Shown here: piece after piece, positions 25,704 to 35,715 of the stretch
How positions within the stretch are numbered: position 1 is the stretch's first letter
Layout of the letters: each line of letters starts with the position of its first letter
DNA from: Bacteroidales bacterium
Lineage (GTDB): Bacteria > Bacteroidota > Bacteroidia > Bacteroidales > JAADJA01
Length of the DNA: 43,383 bases
Assembly (NCBI GenBank): GCA_016783885.1
Contig: JADHVR010000028.1
Coordinates: 1 to 43,383 of the forward strand
Reading direction: 5' to 3'
The notes under the pieces: generated by a model
The model's input: only the letters and a program-made list of their open reading frames with translations
The model's database searches: none
Told to the model about the DNA's origin: nothing
Program-made: the position numbers and the translations under genes

Positions 25704-27208
25704 CGGATGATAAATTTTTTAGTTTCTGACATATCATTGACCCGTAAGCGACAGAAATAAATCCCATCTTTTATTTTAGAAGCACCAGAGCAATTTAAGT
25801 TCCAGGTATATTTGCAAATTCCATCATCCATATCGTCGTTAACCAGGGTTTGAACCAATAGCCCAGTTATATTAAATATTTCTATTACTACATTAGCAGG
25901 TTCATCAAGAGAGTAATTTATTTCAGCATAATTTTTTACCGGGTTTGGAGAAATCTCAAGAGAAAAATCAACAATATCCAACTTGTTCTTCAGTATGGTT
26001 GTATAAACCGGTGGGTAAGCAATATTTACGATCGCCCCTTCTATAACAGTTAATCCATAAGGAATTTCATCAGGCAAAAGATACCAGCCATTATAGCTTC
26101 CACCCCATCCAAAATTCAAATGATAATAGTCATCAGTATTATATCCGTCAATAACCACATTATGGCCCATTGTTCCCGGAGGGTCAACCACAGCAAGGTG
26201 TACAGGGCGGGCATCCATCATATTTTGCGATAAATAAGTATAAAGAGCAGTATCATTTTCATCTAATAGCAAAGCATCTTCAAAACTGAATTTCATATAA
26301 GCATCATAAGCCTGGCTTACTCCAAAAGTTCCTGATATGCTCGAAGTATAAACCTGATGTGCAGCTACTCCACAAGCAAAAGTCAAAGCTGCTTTTTCAT
26401 CAGGCTTTAACGTTGTATGATTTATATAACAATTTGTCAGGGTGTCGAGATGTGCATTAAGAGTTGGGAAAGACGGGAAATCAAGATCTTCAAAATCATC
26501 ATCAATCCAGTAATTTCTTCCGGCATAAGCATGGTAATAATCGTCATCATCAGTAAAATATGTATCATTTATTGTTTCGTAATAATTTACGATCATAGCC
26601 ATTGCAACTGCAGGGCATCCGGCTACACTCCTTATATTAGTTACCGGGTCCATCGGGCAAAAATTATTGTAAGGCGAACTTTGCGTCCAGTTTGATTCCA
26701 GCCAACCGCCTGTTGATGTGGTTCCTTCAGGTGGCCATTGCTGAAACAGGTCCGAAGATTTTTTAATTATTTCTTCATTAAGAAGGCCTTGCCAATCATT
26801 GTTTCTTTGCTGTATAATTTTATCAGGCAAATTGTCTATATTTTTTAGCCTCAACTTAATATCAGAAATAAGCAACTTAATAAGAATGTTTTCCTGCGAA
26901 CCAGTCAATTGATAATCGTTTTCAAATGAATAAGCAATAACCGGAGGCAGGTCGGTATCGCCTGTTACAACTATATATCCTGATGGATTTAACTCAAAAA
27001 TATAGAACAGGGCTTTTCCCTCTTTATTGTAATAAATATTCTTATCGTTTTTAATAGATAAAATACCTGCTTTACTAAGTTCGAACAATTTTTGATGCGC
27101 CGCCTTTCGAGCGGTTTGAAAATCAACGGCATCAGCATAAGCTGAAAAACCGGTTAAAAAATTTGTGATAATAAAAATTAATCCGAATAAAAATACTTTT
27201 TGTTTCAT
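25700..27208 (-). CDS. C10-family (streptopain-like) cysteine peptidase with T9SS sorting domain
   Basis: The 502-residue protein starts with a signal peptide (about 1-26). An N-terminal propeptide-like domain follows (about 28-150, ending before TSTGGWLESNW). The mature C10 peptidase contains the catalytic Cys C198 (SVAGCPAVAMA) and His H349 (MGHNVVIDGYN), plus the conserved FGWGGSYNGWY. Residues about 416-502 are a Por-secretion type A sorting domain (LEISPNPV start, DGIYFCRL, KKFIIR end). It is therefore exported by the T9SS to the surface or medium and degrades proteins, like Porphyromonas PrtT or streptococcal SpeB. TATTTTTG (minus strand 27248-27241) is a -10-type match 33 nt upstream of the ATG. 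Confidence 0.93.
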   Translation of the reverse strand: MKQKVFLFGLIFIITNFLTGFSAYADAVDFQTARKAAHQKLFELSKAGILSIKNDKNIYYNKEGKALFYIFELNPSGYIVVTGDTDLPPVIAYSFENDYQLTGSQENILIKLLISDIKLRLKNIDNLPDKIIQQRNNDWQGLLNEEIIKKSSDLFQQWPPEGTTSTGGWLESNWTQSSPYNNFCPMDPVTNIRSVAGCPAVAMAMIVNYYETINDTYFTDDDDYYHAYAGRNYWIDDDFEDLDFPSFPTLNAHLDTLTNCYINHTTLKPDEKAALTFACGVAAHQVYTSSISGTFGVSQAYDAYMKFSFEDALLLDENDTALYTYLSQNMMDARPVHLAVVDPPGTMGHNVVIDGYNTDDYYHLNFGWGGSYNGWYLLPDEIPYGLTVIEGAIVNIAYPPVYTTILKNKLDIVDFSLEISPNPVKNYAEINYSLDEPANVVIEIFNITGLLVQTLVNDDMDDGICKYTWNLNCSGASKIKDGIYFCRLRVNDMSETKKFIIR

Positions 27209-27283
27209 AATATTGTACTTTTTAAATTTTAGTTATATCACAAAAATAAACATTATTACTTTTAAGTTTTAAAATATTTGTTT

Positions 27284-27733
27284 ATGCCTTTCTCTATATT
27301 TTCGGATACACACTTCATGAAAGAAGCCCTGAAAGAGGCGCAAAAAGCCTTCGAAGCTGATGAAGTGCCGATAGGGGCGGTTATTATATGCAACAATCAA
27401 ATCATTGCCAGAGCCTGTAATCTTACCGAACGGCTCACCGATGTTACTGCCCATGCCGAGATGCAGGCTTTTACGGCTGCTTCAAATTACCTCGGTTCAA
27501 AATTTTTGGATGAATGCACGCTTTATGTAACTGTAGAGCCTTGTGTAATGTGCGCCGGAGCCGCTTACTGGACAAGGATTGGGAAAATCGTTTATGGGGC
27601 AAAGGATGAAAAAAAAGGATATACAAAAATTAAAGGGACACTTTTACATCCCAAAACAGAAGTTGTTCAAGGTGTTTTGGAAAAGGAATGTTCAGATATG
27701 ATGACAAGGTATTTTATACAAAAAAGAGAATAA
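27284..27733 (+). CDS. tadA: tRNA-specific adenosine deaminase
   Basis: The 149-residue cytoplasmic enzyme deaminates adenosine-34 of tRNA-Arg(ACG) to inosine. The zinc ligands are H57 in HAEM and C87/C90 in EPCVMC; E59 is the proton shuttle. The length matches TadA (about 150-165). The ATG at 27284 is chosen over a TTG two codons upstream. It is divergent from the C10 peptidase gene with 75 bp between the starts, so the two share a control region. The anticodon in this window's tRNA-Arg (CCG) is not its substrate. Confidence 0.95.
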   Translation: MPFSIFSDTHFMKEALKEAQKAFEADEVPIGAVIICNNQIIARACNLTERLTDVTAHAEMQAFTAASNYLGSKFLDECTLYVTVEPCVMCAGAAYWTRIGKIVYGAKDEKKGYTKIKGTLLHPKTEVVQGVLEKECSDMMTRYFIQKRE

Positions 27734-27805
27734 AAGATTTTTAATAAACAGAATTAATCTGATATTGTTTATATATTTGTCCGTTTTTCTTAAAAATATC
27801 AAGAT

Positions 27806-29764
27806 ATGATAAAAAGAACTTATGCCTTATTGATTCTGATTTCGTTGAATTTTTCAACATGGGCTAATCCACAGATAATTGAGTTGATAAATAATGCTGG
27901 TAATGCAGAAGATTACCCTGGTAAAAATTCCCTTATTATTTTCGACAGTACAATGGTTGATGTACAGGAAACCGGTTTGAGTTATGTGGACATCCATAAA
28001 CTCATTAAGATTTTGAGCCCGGCAGGAGCAAAAAACAATGCGGTTATCAAATTCGGTTACGACCCGCTTTCGGCTTATATAGAGATCAAACAGGTAAATA
28101 TTTACCGCAAGTCTGGTGAGGTTGAAGAACTGGACATGTCGAAAGTGCTGGACTATCCTGCTCCTGCCCGTGCTATTTACTGGGGGTCGCGTGAAAAGAT
28201 GATAGAAGTTGGCAGGCTTGAACCTGGTGATGCTGTTGAGGTTTTTCTTTTCAGAAAAGGATTTACGTATGCACTTTTATTGGATGGGGATGATGATAAG
28301 TATATTCCCCCCATGAGAGGGCATTTTTACGACATCGTGGAATTCTGGAGTTCCGATCCGGTAATCGAGAAGGTTTACCAGGTTAAAATTCCAAAAGATA
28401 AATTCCTTCAATACGAGTTTTATAATGGCGAGGTGAGATCATCTTTGGTTCCGACAGAAAACAAATGGGTTTATACATTCACAAAAAATGATTTCTCACA
28501 ACCTAAACGAGAACCTCGCATGGTAGCCCGTTCCGATGAATTTCCGAAACTGCTTTTATCAACCAGCCCCGACTGGAAAGCCAAATCGCTTTGGTTTTAT
28601 GGTGTGAATGAAGATTTTGGCAGCTTTGAATCGACTCCGGATATTGATGCTAAAGTAAAAGAGATACTCGAAGGTGCGAAAGATGAAATGGATTCAATTT
28701 CCAGGTTGACGCACTGGACAGCCGACAATATCAGGTATTCGGGAATATCAATGGGCGAGGGAGAAGGTTATACATTACACAATGGCGAAATGAACTTTAC
28801 CGACCGTTGTGGTGTTTGTAAAGATAAAGCCGGTATGCTGATTACTTTTCTTCGGGCAGCAGGCTTTGAATCTTATCCTGCCATGACTATGGCAGGCTCA
28901 CGCATTGATTATATTCCTGCCGATCAGTTCAATCATAGTGTTACATTAGTAAAACTCTCAGACGGAAAGTATCATTTACTCGATCCGACATGGGTTCCTT
29001 TCCTGCGTGAGTTATGGTCGAGCGCCGAACAGCAGCAGAACTACCTGCCAGGCATACCCGAAGGTGCAGACCTGAAGATTACACCGGTATCGCCCCCGGA
29101 AAACCATTATTTAAAAATTATCGGTAATTCAGTTCTTAAATCTGACGGCACATTAGAAGGCGAATTTATCCTTGAAGCTGAAGGACAAACGGATGCGGCT
29201 ATCAGAAGAATGTTTACAAGCAATTACAAATCGAACTGGAATGCAACACTAAAAAGAGAATTAATCAGGGTACATCCCCGTGCCGAAATTTTTGAAATGA
29301 ATTATGGTGAACCATATAATTATATGTCAGGACCTATCAACATAAACATCAAATTTCGAATCCCTGATTATGCTATTATAACGGATGAGGAAATAATTTT
29401 TACACCTTTGGTTGTTTCCAATATTTTCAAAAGGGCAATGACTCACCTTTATTTCAGCACTGACCTGGATGAGCGCCAATATAATTTTCGCGACAGGTGT
29501 TCACGACAGGTTCAATTAGAAGAAACCGTTAAATTACCAAAAAACGTAACTTCGGTTTACATCCCCGATACACCCATGTCGAGCGGACCAGCCGCATCTT
29601 TCAAAGGGGGATATAAGGTTGAAGGTGATAAACTAATGGTATTCGAAAACCTGAAATTCAAAAAGAGAATATATGAACCGGATGATTGGGGGTCGTTCAG
29701 GGAAGCAGTGATGATGCAGAAAAAAATTACAGAAGAACCGGTGATTTTGGAAATTATTGATTGA
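27806..29764 (+). CDS. DUF3857 transglutaminase-like periplasmic protein, active-site residues intact
   Basis: The 652-residue protein has a signal peptide (about 1-20). A DUF3857 beta-sandwich domain occupies about 45-230, with IKILSPAGAKNNAVIKFGYD. A transglutaminase-like core spans about 275-400, and a C-terminal DUF2569/DUF3858-like sandwich follows. The catalytic triad aligns as C338 (DRCGVCKDKAG), H377 (FNHSVTLV) and D393 (LLDPTW), all present. These proteins are widespread in Bacteroidota; their substrates are not established. A perfect TATATTTG -10-type element lies at 27772-27779, 27 nt before the ATG. A paralogue without the Cys follows 99 bp downstream. Confidence 0.88.
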   Translation: MIKRTYALLILISLNFSTWANPQIIELINNAGNAEDYPGKNSLIIFDSTMVDVQETGLSYVDIHKLIKILSPAGAKNNAVIKFGYDPLSAYIEIKQVNIYRKSGEVEELDMSKVLDYPAPARAIYWGSREKMIEVGRLEPGDAVEVFLFRKGFTYALLLDGDDDKYIPPMRGHFYDIVEFWSSDPVIEKVYQVKIPKDKFLQYEFYNGEVRSSLVPTENKWVYTFTKNDFSQPKREPRMVARSDEFPKLLLSTSPDWKAKSLWFYGVNEDFGSFESTPDIDAKVKEILEGAKDEMDSISRLTHWTADNIRYSGISMGEGEGYTLHNGEMNFTDRCGVCKDKAGMLITFLRAAGFESYPAMTMAGSRIDYIPADQFNHSVTLVKLSDGKYHLLDPTWVPFLRELWSSAEQQQNYLPGIPEGADLKITPVSPPENHYLKIIGNSVLKSDGTLEGEFILEAEGQTDAAIRRMFTSNYKSNWNATLKRELIRVHPRAEIFEMNYGEPYNYMSGPININIKFRIPDYAIITDEEIIFTPLVVSNIFKRAMTHLYFSTDLDERQYNFRDRCSRQVQLEETVKLPKNVTSVYIPDTPMSSGPAASFKGGYKVEGDKLMVFENLKFKKRIYEPDDWGSFREAVMMQKKITEEPVILEIID

Positions 29765-29863
29765 CTATTGATTATTTATACAAAATTACAAACAGACATG
29801 TCAGGTTGAGAATGGACAGGAAGGGATGGAAAACCTGACTTATCGAAAAAAAAATAACATATT

Positions 29864-31675
29864 ATGAAATATATTATATTAATTACTATTTGCTTTTATA
29901 TTAGCATTGTTAAAGCGCAGGAACCGACATCAGATGCTGTATTTGAAAAAATAATTAAAGAATACACCCTTAACGAAGATGGCAGCATGGATTTTCATTA
30001 TTACAAAAAACTCAAGCTGTTAACCCATTTTTCCTTTAACAGGCTGTATGGTGAAACTTTCATTATTTACAACCCGCAATACCAGGAGCTGACCATTAAT
30101 AAAAGTTTCACAACCCAGGAAAACGGAAATGTGGTTCAAACCCCTGATAATGCCTTTAACGAGGTGCTGCCACGATTCGCTGCCAATGCACCTTATTACA
30201 ACCACCTGCGTGAAATGGTAGTTACCCATACCGGTTTGGAACTCAATGCTACCATCGAACTTGATTATACTATCCACACAAAACAAGGATATTATCCGGC
30301 GCTTATGGGAAATGAACAAATCACGGAATCCTCTCCTGTAGCAGAGGAAATCATTATTATTAATATCCCTGCTGCCAAAAATCTAAACTACAAAGTCTTT
30401 AATATACGAACCGCACCGGAAATAAAAGAAGAAAAGGGAATGAAAATTTACAAATTTACTTTTCACGGAATCGGCGAACGTCCGCATGAATCATTCCAGC
30501 CGGAATATGGCGCTAATTTTCCGAGACTGGTATTCAGCACTGCGACAATGGAGGAGGCTTACCAGTTTATTACTGACCAGGGTGCTTTTAATTTCAAAAC
30601 AGATAAAAAAATGTCGGAGGCTATCACAAAAATCAAGGAAGATGACAAAAATGACCTGATGGTCGCTTTGAAACTTCAGGAACTTGTGGTGAACGATATT
30701 AACTATTACAATATCCCGCCACAATACACGAGCTTTCAGGCAAGGCAGGCTATTGAGACATGGAACAGCAACGGCGGGACACAGTTTGAGAAAAGCATTT
30801 TATTGGTCAGTCTTTTACGCGAGGCAGGTATCAATGCAGAACCTGTAATGGTGATGCCTTCAGTGTTTTATGATAAAAAGACAGGCTGCCTGCAACTTAT
30901 CAGGGACTTCCGGGTGCAGGCAAATCCGAAGGAAAGCGAGCAACTGTATTTATCGCCGACAAGCATCTCAGACCAAAACCTCGTTTTCGGAATGGAAAAC
31001 ATGGCAGTTTTCGCTTTGAATCCTGATAAACCATTGCGCAGGGAAAATATTGAGAAACCTGATAATAAAATTTCACTGAAAGGAAAACTCATTTTTGATG
31101 ACTCTTTAAAATGCTCCGGAAAACTAGAAGCTGTTCTTTTTCATCAGGCAAATCCATACTTTAAATTGAAAGAAGATTCAGCGTATGCAAAAAAAGTACT
31201 TTCAGGAGGTTTGTCTTCAAAAGATGTCAAAGAGTTCTCACTTGAGAATTGTGCACAGACCCGATCAATTATCAAATATGATATTGAAAATGAGAAACCT
31301 TTGAAAAACCAGGCAAATTATTATTTCTTTGAAATTCCTGCCTGCAGCAAAGGAACTCAAAGCTGGCACCTGAACTACCTGAATGCCGAAAGGGAAACGC
31401 CTCTTGAAATTCCGTTTACTATCAATGAAAGCTATGAGTTTACTATTACTTTACCCCAAGGTGTTAAGCTCATACAACAGGTTGAAAAAATTGAAAGACA
31501 GGCGGATTTCGGAAAGCTATTCATTGAAATTGTTCAAAATAATAATGAGGTGAAGATAAAACGTTCATTTGAGATCTCTGAAAAGACCATTCCTGTTTCT
31601 TCTTATAAAAAATTTAAAGAGATGATGGATTTATGGAATGAGAAGAAGTTTAGAGAGTTGGTTTTGAAGAAGTAG
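29864..31675 (+). CDS. DUF3857 transglutaminase-like paralogue lacking the catalytic Cys
   Basis: The 603-residue protein has a signal peptide (about 1-18, ending VKAQ) and the same architecture as its upstream neighbour: DUF3857 (about 30-220), a transglutaminase-like helix bundle (about 245-330) and a C-terminal beta domain. In the active-site motif, where the neighbour has RCGVCKDKAG, this protein has NGGTQFEKSI. Gln Q307 replaces the nucleophilic Cys, and no His/Asp pair is clear. It is probably not an active transglutaminase and may be a structural or partner subunit of the upstream protein. The two genes are probably co-transcribed. Confidence 0.82.
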   Translation: MKYIILITICFYISIVKAQEPTSDAVFEKIIKEYTLNEDGSMDFHYYKKLKLLTHFSFNRLYGETFIIYNPQYQELTINKSFTTQENGNVVQTPDNAFNEVLPRFAANAPYYNHLREMVVTHTGLELNATIELDYTIHTKQGYYPALMGNEQITESSPVAEEIIIINIPAAKNLNYKVFNIRTAPEIKEEKGMKIYKFTFHGIGERPHESFQPEYGANFPRLVFSTATMEEAYQFITDQGAFNFKTDKKMSEAITKIKEDDKNDLMVALKLQELVVNDINYYNIPPQYTSFQARQAIETWNSNGGTQFEKSILLVSLLREAGINAEPVMVMPSVFYDKKTGCLQLIRDFRVQANPKESEQLYLSPTSISDQNLVFGMENMAVFALNPDKPLRRENIEKPDNKISLKGKLIFDDSLKCSGKLEAVLFHQANPYFKLKEDSAYAKKVLSGGLSSKDVKEFSLENCAQTRSIIKYDIENEKPLKNQANYYFFEIPACSKGTQSWHLNYLNAERETPLEIPFTINESYEFTITLPQGVKLIQQVEKIERQADFGKLFIEIVQNNNEVKIKRSFEISEKTIPVSSYKKFKEMMDLWNEKKFRELVLKK

Positions 31676-31700
31676 AAGGCAGTAAAAAATATTATAAAGA

Positions 31701-31726
31701 CCAATTTGTTGACTTCAACAAATTGG
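31701..31726 (+). terminator. Perfect 11-bp hairpin after the DUF3857 pair
   Basis: CCAATTTGTTG-ACTT-CAACAAATTGG is a perfect stem-loop 25 bp after the stop of the second DUF3857 gene. It lacks an immediate T-run, so termination is plausible but not certain. Confidence 0.4.
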
Positions 31727-31910
31727 CAGAATCAAATTAATTTTCTTTCTTATCAATTCGGGTTTTTCCCATTTCAATTACATGATGTAATTTTTTTGCA
31801 AGCAACTCTTTGGGCATCTGTTTTTGACCAGGTCAATTCTCTACACAGTGTGGGGATTTTTTGTTCATCTGTTAAACCTTTCAGTAATAATGATCTCAGG
31901 GTTTAAGGCT

Positions 31911-34900
31911 TTATTTCTTTGCCAGAAATTTATTTACCTTCGCCAGCAGCTTATCCCCATCGTAAGGTTTGGCAATGTAATCATCACATCCTGCCTCCTG
32001 ACATTTTTCCATCTCCTCTACCATAGCAAAAGCGGTTTGAGCAATAACAGGTATGTCTTTATTCAGCTTTTTAATCTCTCTTGTTGCATCATATCCGTTC
32101 ATGCCCGGTATTTTAATATCCATTAATACGAGGTCGATTTTATCGGGTGATTTACGGCATATTTCAACAGCAGAAATACCGTCAGCAGCCCCGATAATAT
32201 TTACGTTATGAGGTTTAAGGTAATTTTCAATCAGTAAATAGTTAATATATTCGTCTTCCACCAGAAGGATATTCTTTCCTTCCCAATTATAATCAATCTC
32301 TTTGGCTTCGATGTCTTCGTCAAACTTCAGACCCTTTTCAACACTTTTATAAGATATGGCAAAGAAGAATGTCGAGCCTTTTCCTAATTCCGACTCTACC
32401 CATATTTTGCCTCCGAGAAGCTCGGTCAGTTTTATAGAAATCGCCAAACCTAAGCCTGTACCATCTTTGTTATTAGTGTATGACTCTTCAACCTGGAAGA
32501 ATCTGTCAAAAATGATCTCCTGTTTGTCTTTAGGGATACCGATTCCGCTGTCTTTAACAAAAAACAGTAATTTATCCGATGATTCAATGCTATATCCAAA
32601 CTCAATAAATCCCGAGTCGGTAAATTTAAGAGCATTTCCAATCAGGTTCGATAAAACTTGTTGCAACCGGTATGGATCGGTAATAATTGTGAAATTCTTA
32701 TCAGGCGTACCTCTTTTAATCTTTAAAATTATATCCTTTTCTTTTTTGTTAATTTCTTCATAGAAAGTCGTAAATATTTCTGCCATCAGACTGTTTAACC
32801 TTAATTCTTCTTTTTTAATTCTTATTTGACCGGCTTCAATTTTTGATATATCAATAATGTCATTAATAAGATTAAGCAGGTTTTTTCCACTCATAACGAT
32901 ATGATCGAGATATTTATCTTTATCAATATTATCTGTAGCACCCTCTTTTAAAAGATCAGCGAAACCGATAATTGAACTCACCGGTGTCCGTATCTCATGC
33001 GACATATTTGCAAGAAAAGCTGTTTTAAGCCTATCAGCCTGTTCCGCTTTTTCCTGTGCTATTTTACGTTCTTTGGCTTCCTGTTGCAATTCAAGGGTTT
33101 TTTCATTTACCAACCGCTCCAGCTTTTCTTTTTGCACTTTGATATTTCTGATCCTAAACATAATAAATATATAAATAAGGCTTATTATAAGAAAAAAACC
33201 TAAAATCCTGAACCACCAGGTTTGCCAAAACGCGGGTTGAATTGTAAATGAAAAACTTACCGGTTTATCATTCCAGAAACCATCATTATTGCAGGCTCTG
33301 ACTTTAAGGATATAATCGCCCGGAGGAATATTTGTGTATGGGGCAATCGTTGATTGAGTCAGCGGGTTCCAATCAGTATCAAAGTTTTCAAGTTTATACT
33401 GATACCAGACTTTATCAGGCGCCGTCAGGCTGACTCCAATATATCCAAATGTCAGATGGTTTTTGTTATAAGGTAAAACCATGCCGGCAGGTAAAAGAGT
33501 TTCCGGATGAATCGAATCTGAATAACTGTTGTAATCAAAATCATTGAAGAATAATTTTATATTTTCAATCGTCGTAACCGGAGGAATTGTATTCAAATGA
33601 TCTTTGGCAGGATCGAACCTGACTACTCCGTTCATGGTTCCAAACCACAAAATTCCATCACGACTTTTACAAATAGCATTCTGATTACTTTCAATACCAA
33701 TGAAACCGTCTGCTTTATCGTAATGTTTAAAAATTTCGGTAACCGGATCAAATTTATCTATTCCCGAATTTGTTCCAATCCATACATAATCCAAATCATC
33801 GCATATAATGGTGTATGGACTATCTGAACTAAGGCCATCTTCTAAACTGTAATTAGTAAATTGCGTGCCGTCAAATTTAAAGATACCGCTAATAGTTGCG
33901 ATCCATAAATTATTTCTGCTGTCGTGTGTAATGGCACCGGCGCTCAGGCTTGTCAGCCCGTCTTTTTCGTTATAAGTTGTGAAGCTTTTACCGTCGTATT
34001 TTGTTAAACCTGCATTATCACTGCCAAACCAGAGGTTTCTTTGTCTGTCTTTATGAATTGTCCAGATAATATTACTGCAAAGCCCGTCTTCAACAGTATA
34101 AGTCTCAAATTTTTCAGGGGTTCCCTTATCAGGATATGTATATTTTGAAACACCGATTCCCAAAGTAGCAAACCACACATTTCCTTCTTTATCTTCATTA
34201 ATAGTAAGTACGGAATTGGTGATCAAGCCATCGTCAGTTGTAAAAGTCCTGAATTTCTCCGATCGCGGATCATATCTCATTAAACCCCCATCAAGATAAT
34301 AACCCATCCAGATATTACCCCGGGAGTCTTCGAAAAGTACATCAACCGAATTGCTCAATAAACCATTTTGGGTTGTAAAATGCCGGTATTTTTTTCCGTC
34401 GAATTTACTAACTCCTTTTTCGGTAGAAATCCAAATATTTCCTTCGTTATCCTCAATAACGGAATTAACTACATTATCAATTAATCCGGACTGTATATCA
34501 AAAATTAAAAATTTATCTCCTGAGTATTTATACATACCCGAATTCATAGATCCTATCCAGATATTACCTTCATAATCCTGCATCATTGTATTAATCTGAT
34601 CATTAAACAATCCGGTTTTCGGTGTATAAAATTTAAAAACTTTATCCTTCAGTTGAAAGATTCCATAATCACCTGTACCCCAAATTGTGCCTGCTTTATC
34701 ACAAATTATAATATGAAGGAAGTTTAGTTGTATATTTCCGTTAAAAGGAAAATAATCAACTTTTTTGAAAGCCGGATGTTTTTTTCTATGCACCTCAGCC
34801 AATCCGTCATAACCCAACAACCAAATCACAGAATCATTATCCTGTGTAATAGAAAGGACATCTTGAAAAGGTAAACGATTGTTTTCAGTATTAAATTCGG

Positions 34901-35504
34901 ATATTTCCGGTTGCTGCAAATTATTGCCGAATTTAATGATTTTAATACCGTCATCAGTTCCTGCCCATAGTTCGCCGGTATCTTCTATAAAGATGTCATA
35001 TATTTTTGACTTTGTTGAATCAGAATGAGTGGATAACTGAATAAAATTTTCAGCTTTTACCTCTTTATCCACTGGAAGAATAAAAATTCCATCCCCGTTT
35101 GTACCGATCCAGATATTTCCGTTCAAATCCTCCCTGATCACATTAATCCTTTCTTTGGTCAGTTGGATATGTAAAATATCTTTTCCGTGCATAAGCGATA
35201 AACCTTTGTACCTGTGACCAAACCAATATCTTCTTTTTTTATCCTGTGAAATAGCAGTAATATAATTCCCGCCCAATCCATGCCTTGTATCAAAGGTTGT
35301 AAATGTTTTTCCGTTGTATTTACAAACACCCCCCTGCGTACCTATCCAGATATTGCCATTATGATCCTGGTAAAGAGATATTACGCTCGATTGTGGAAGG
35401 CCTTCTTCTAATGAATAGTTGATAAAGATGTTGCGATGTGCCGAAGAAGAAAGTATAAGCACAGAAAAAGCTATTGTAAGATATATTTTAAAATCCTTGG
35501 ACAT
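31911..35504 (-). CDS. Hybrid histidine kinase with Reg_prop propellers and C-terminal receiver
   Basis: The 1197-residue inner-membrane sensor has a signal/anchor segment (about 8-22). Its periplasmic part (25-640) has about 14 Reg_prop repeats with the GNIWIGT signature (e.g. 50-56, 129-135, 314-318, 356-359), forming two propellers. A Y_Y_Y domain follows (about 690-755, WYQYKLENFD), then a membrane helix (about 763-783) and a coiled coil (785-825). The kinase part has HisKA with H836 (NMSHEIRTP) and HATPase_c with N957 and GTGLGL (1015-1020). The receiver (1077-1197) has phosphoacceptor D1129 and K1179. There is no AraC-type DNA-binding domain, unlike classical HTCS regulators. It therefore needs a separate output protein. 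The orphan receiver at 6577-7047 is not adjacent and any link is only speculative. Confidence 0.94.
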   Translation of the reverse strand: MSKDFKIYLTIAFSVLILSSSAHRNIFINYSLEEGLPQSSVISLYQDHNGNIWIGTQGGVCKYNGKTFTTFDTRHGLGGNYITAISQDKKRRYWFGHRYKGLSLMHGKDILHIQLTKERINVIREDLNGNIWIGTNGDGIFILPVDKEVKAENFIQLSTHSDSTKSKIYDIFIEDTGELWAGTDDGIKIIKFGNNLQQPEISEFNTENNRLPFQDVLSITQDNDSVIWLLGYDGLAEVHRKKHPAFKKVDYFPFNGNIQLNFLHIIICDKAGTIWGTGDYGIFQLKDKVFKFYTPKTGLFNDQINTMMQDYEGNIWIGSMNSGMYKYSGDKFLIFDIQSGLIDNVVNSVIEDNEGNIWISTEKGVSKFDGKKYRHFTTQNGLLSNSVDVLFEDSRGNIWMGYYLDGGLMRYDPRSEKFRTFTTDDGLITNSVLTINEDKEGNVWFATLGIGVSKYTYPDKGTPEKFETYTVEDGLCSNIIWTIHKDRQRNLWFGSDNAGLTKYDGKSFTTYNEKDGLTSLSAGAITHDSRNNLWIATISGIFKFDGTQFTNYSLEDGLSSDSPYTIICDDLDYVWIGTNSGIDKFDPVTEIFKHYDKADGFIGIESNQNAICKSRDGILWFGTMNGVVRFDPAKDHLNTIPPVTTIENIKLFFNDFDYNSYSDSIHPETLLPAGMVLPYNKNHLTFGYIGVSLTAPDKVWYQYKLENFDTDWNPLTQSTIAPYTNIPPGDYILKVRACNNDGFWNDKPVSFSFTIQPAFWQTWWFRILGFFLIISLIYIFIMFRIRNIKVQKEKLERLVNEKTLELQQEAKERKIAQEKAEQADRLKTAFLANMSHEIRTPVSSIIGFADLLKEGATDNIDKDKYLDHIVMSGKNLLNLINDIIDISKIEAGQIRIKKEELRLNSLMAEIFTTFYEEINKKEKDIILKIKRGTPDKNFTIITDPYRLQQVLSNLIGNALKFTDSGFIEFGYSIESSDKLLFFVKDSGIGIPKDKQEIIFDRFFQVEESYTNNKDGTGLGLAISIKLTELLGGKIWVESELGKGSTFFFAISYKSVEKGLKFDEDIEAKEIDYNWEGKNILLVEDEYINYLLIENYLKPHNVNIIGAADGISAVEICRKSPDKIDLVLMDIKIPGMNGYDATREIKKLNKDIPVIAQTAFAMVEEMEKCQEAGCDDYIAKPYDGDKLLAKVNKFLAKK

Positions 35505-35715
35505 TTGTTTAATTATTTTATTAGCACATCTAAATCTTATAAATATTTTATACTGATAATTGCCATTTAGGTTCTAAAAAAGAAATAATAAATACCATGA
35601 AACAGTATAATTTTTTCTGATAATTAACTATTATTAATTTTCTTTCTCCTTTTAAAAACATATTCATCACCAAATGATTTTTCCATTATTATTCCCGACA
35701 ATGGGATAAAAAAAT

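Noticed and set aside
27278-27283. TTG start two codons before the tadA ATG
   Set aside because: The ATG at 27284 is a better start and TadA proteins begin close to this point.
31730-31905. Possible decayed gene between the DUF3857 pair and the hybrid kinase
   Set aside because: Minus-strand frames show coding-like bits (TDEQKIPTLCRELTW; MPKELLAKKLHHVIEMG), faintly like DUF1016 nucleases, but in different frames with stops; too weak to call.
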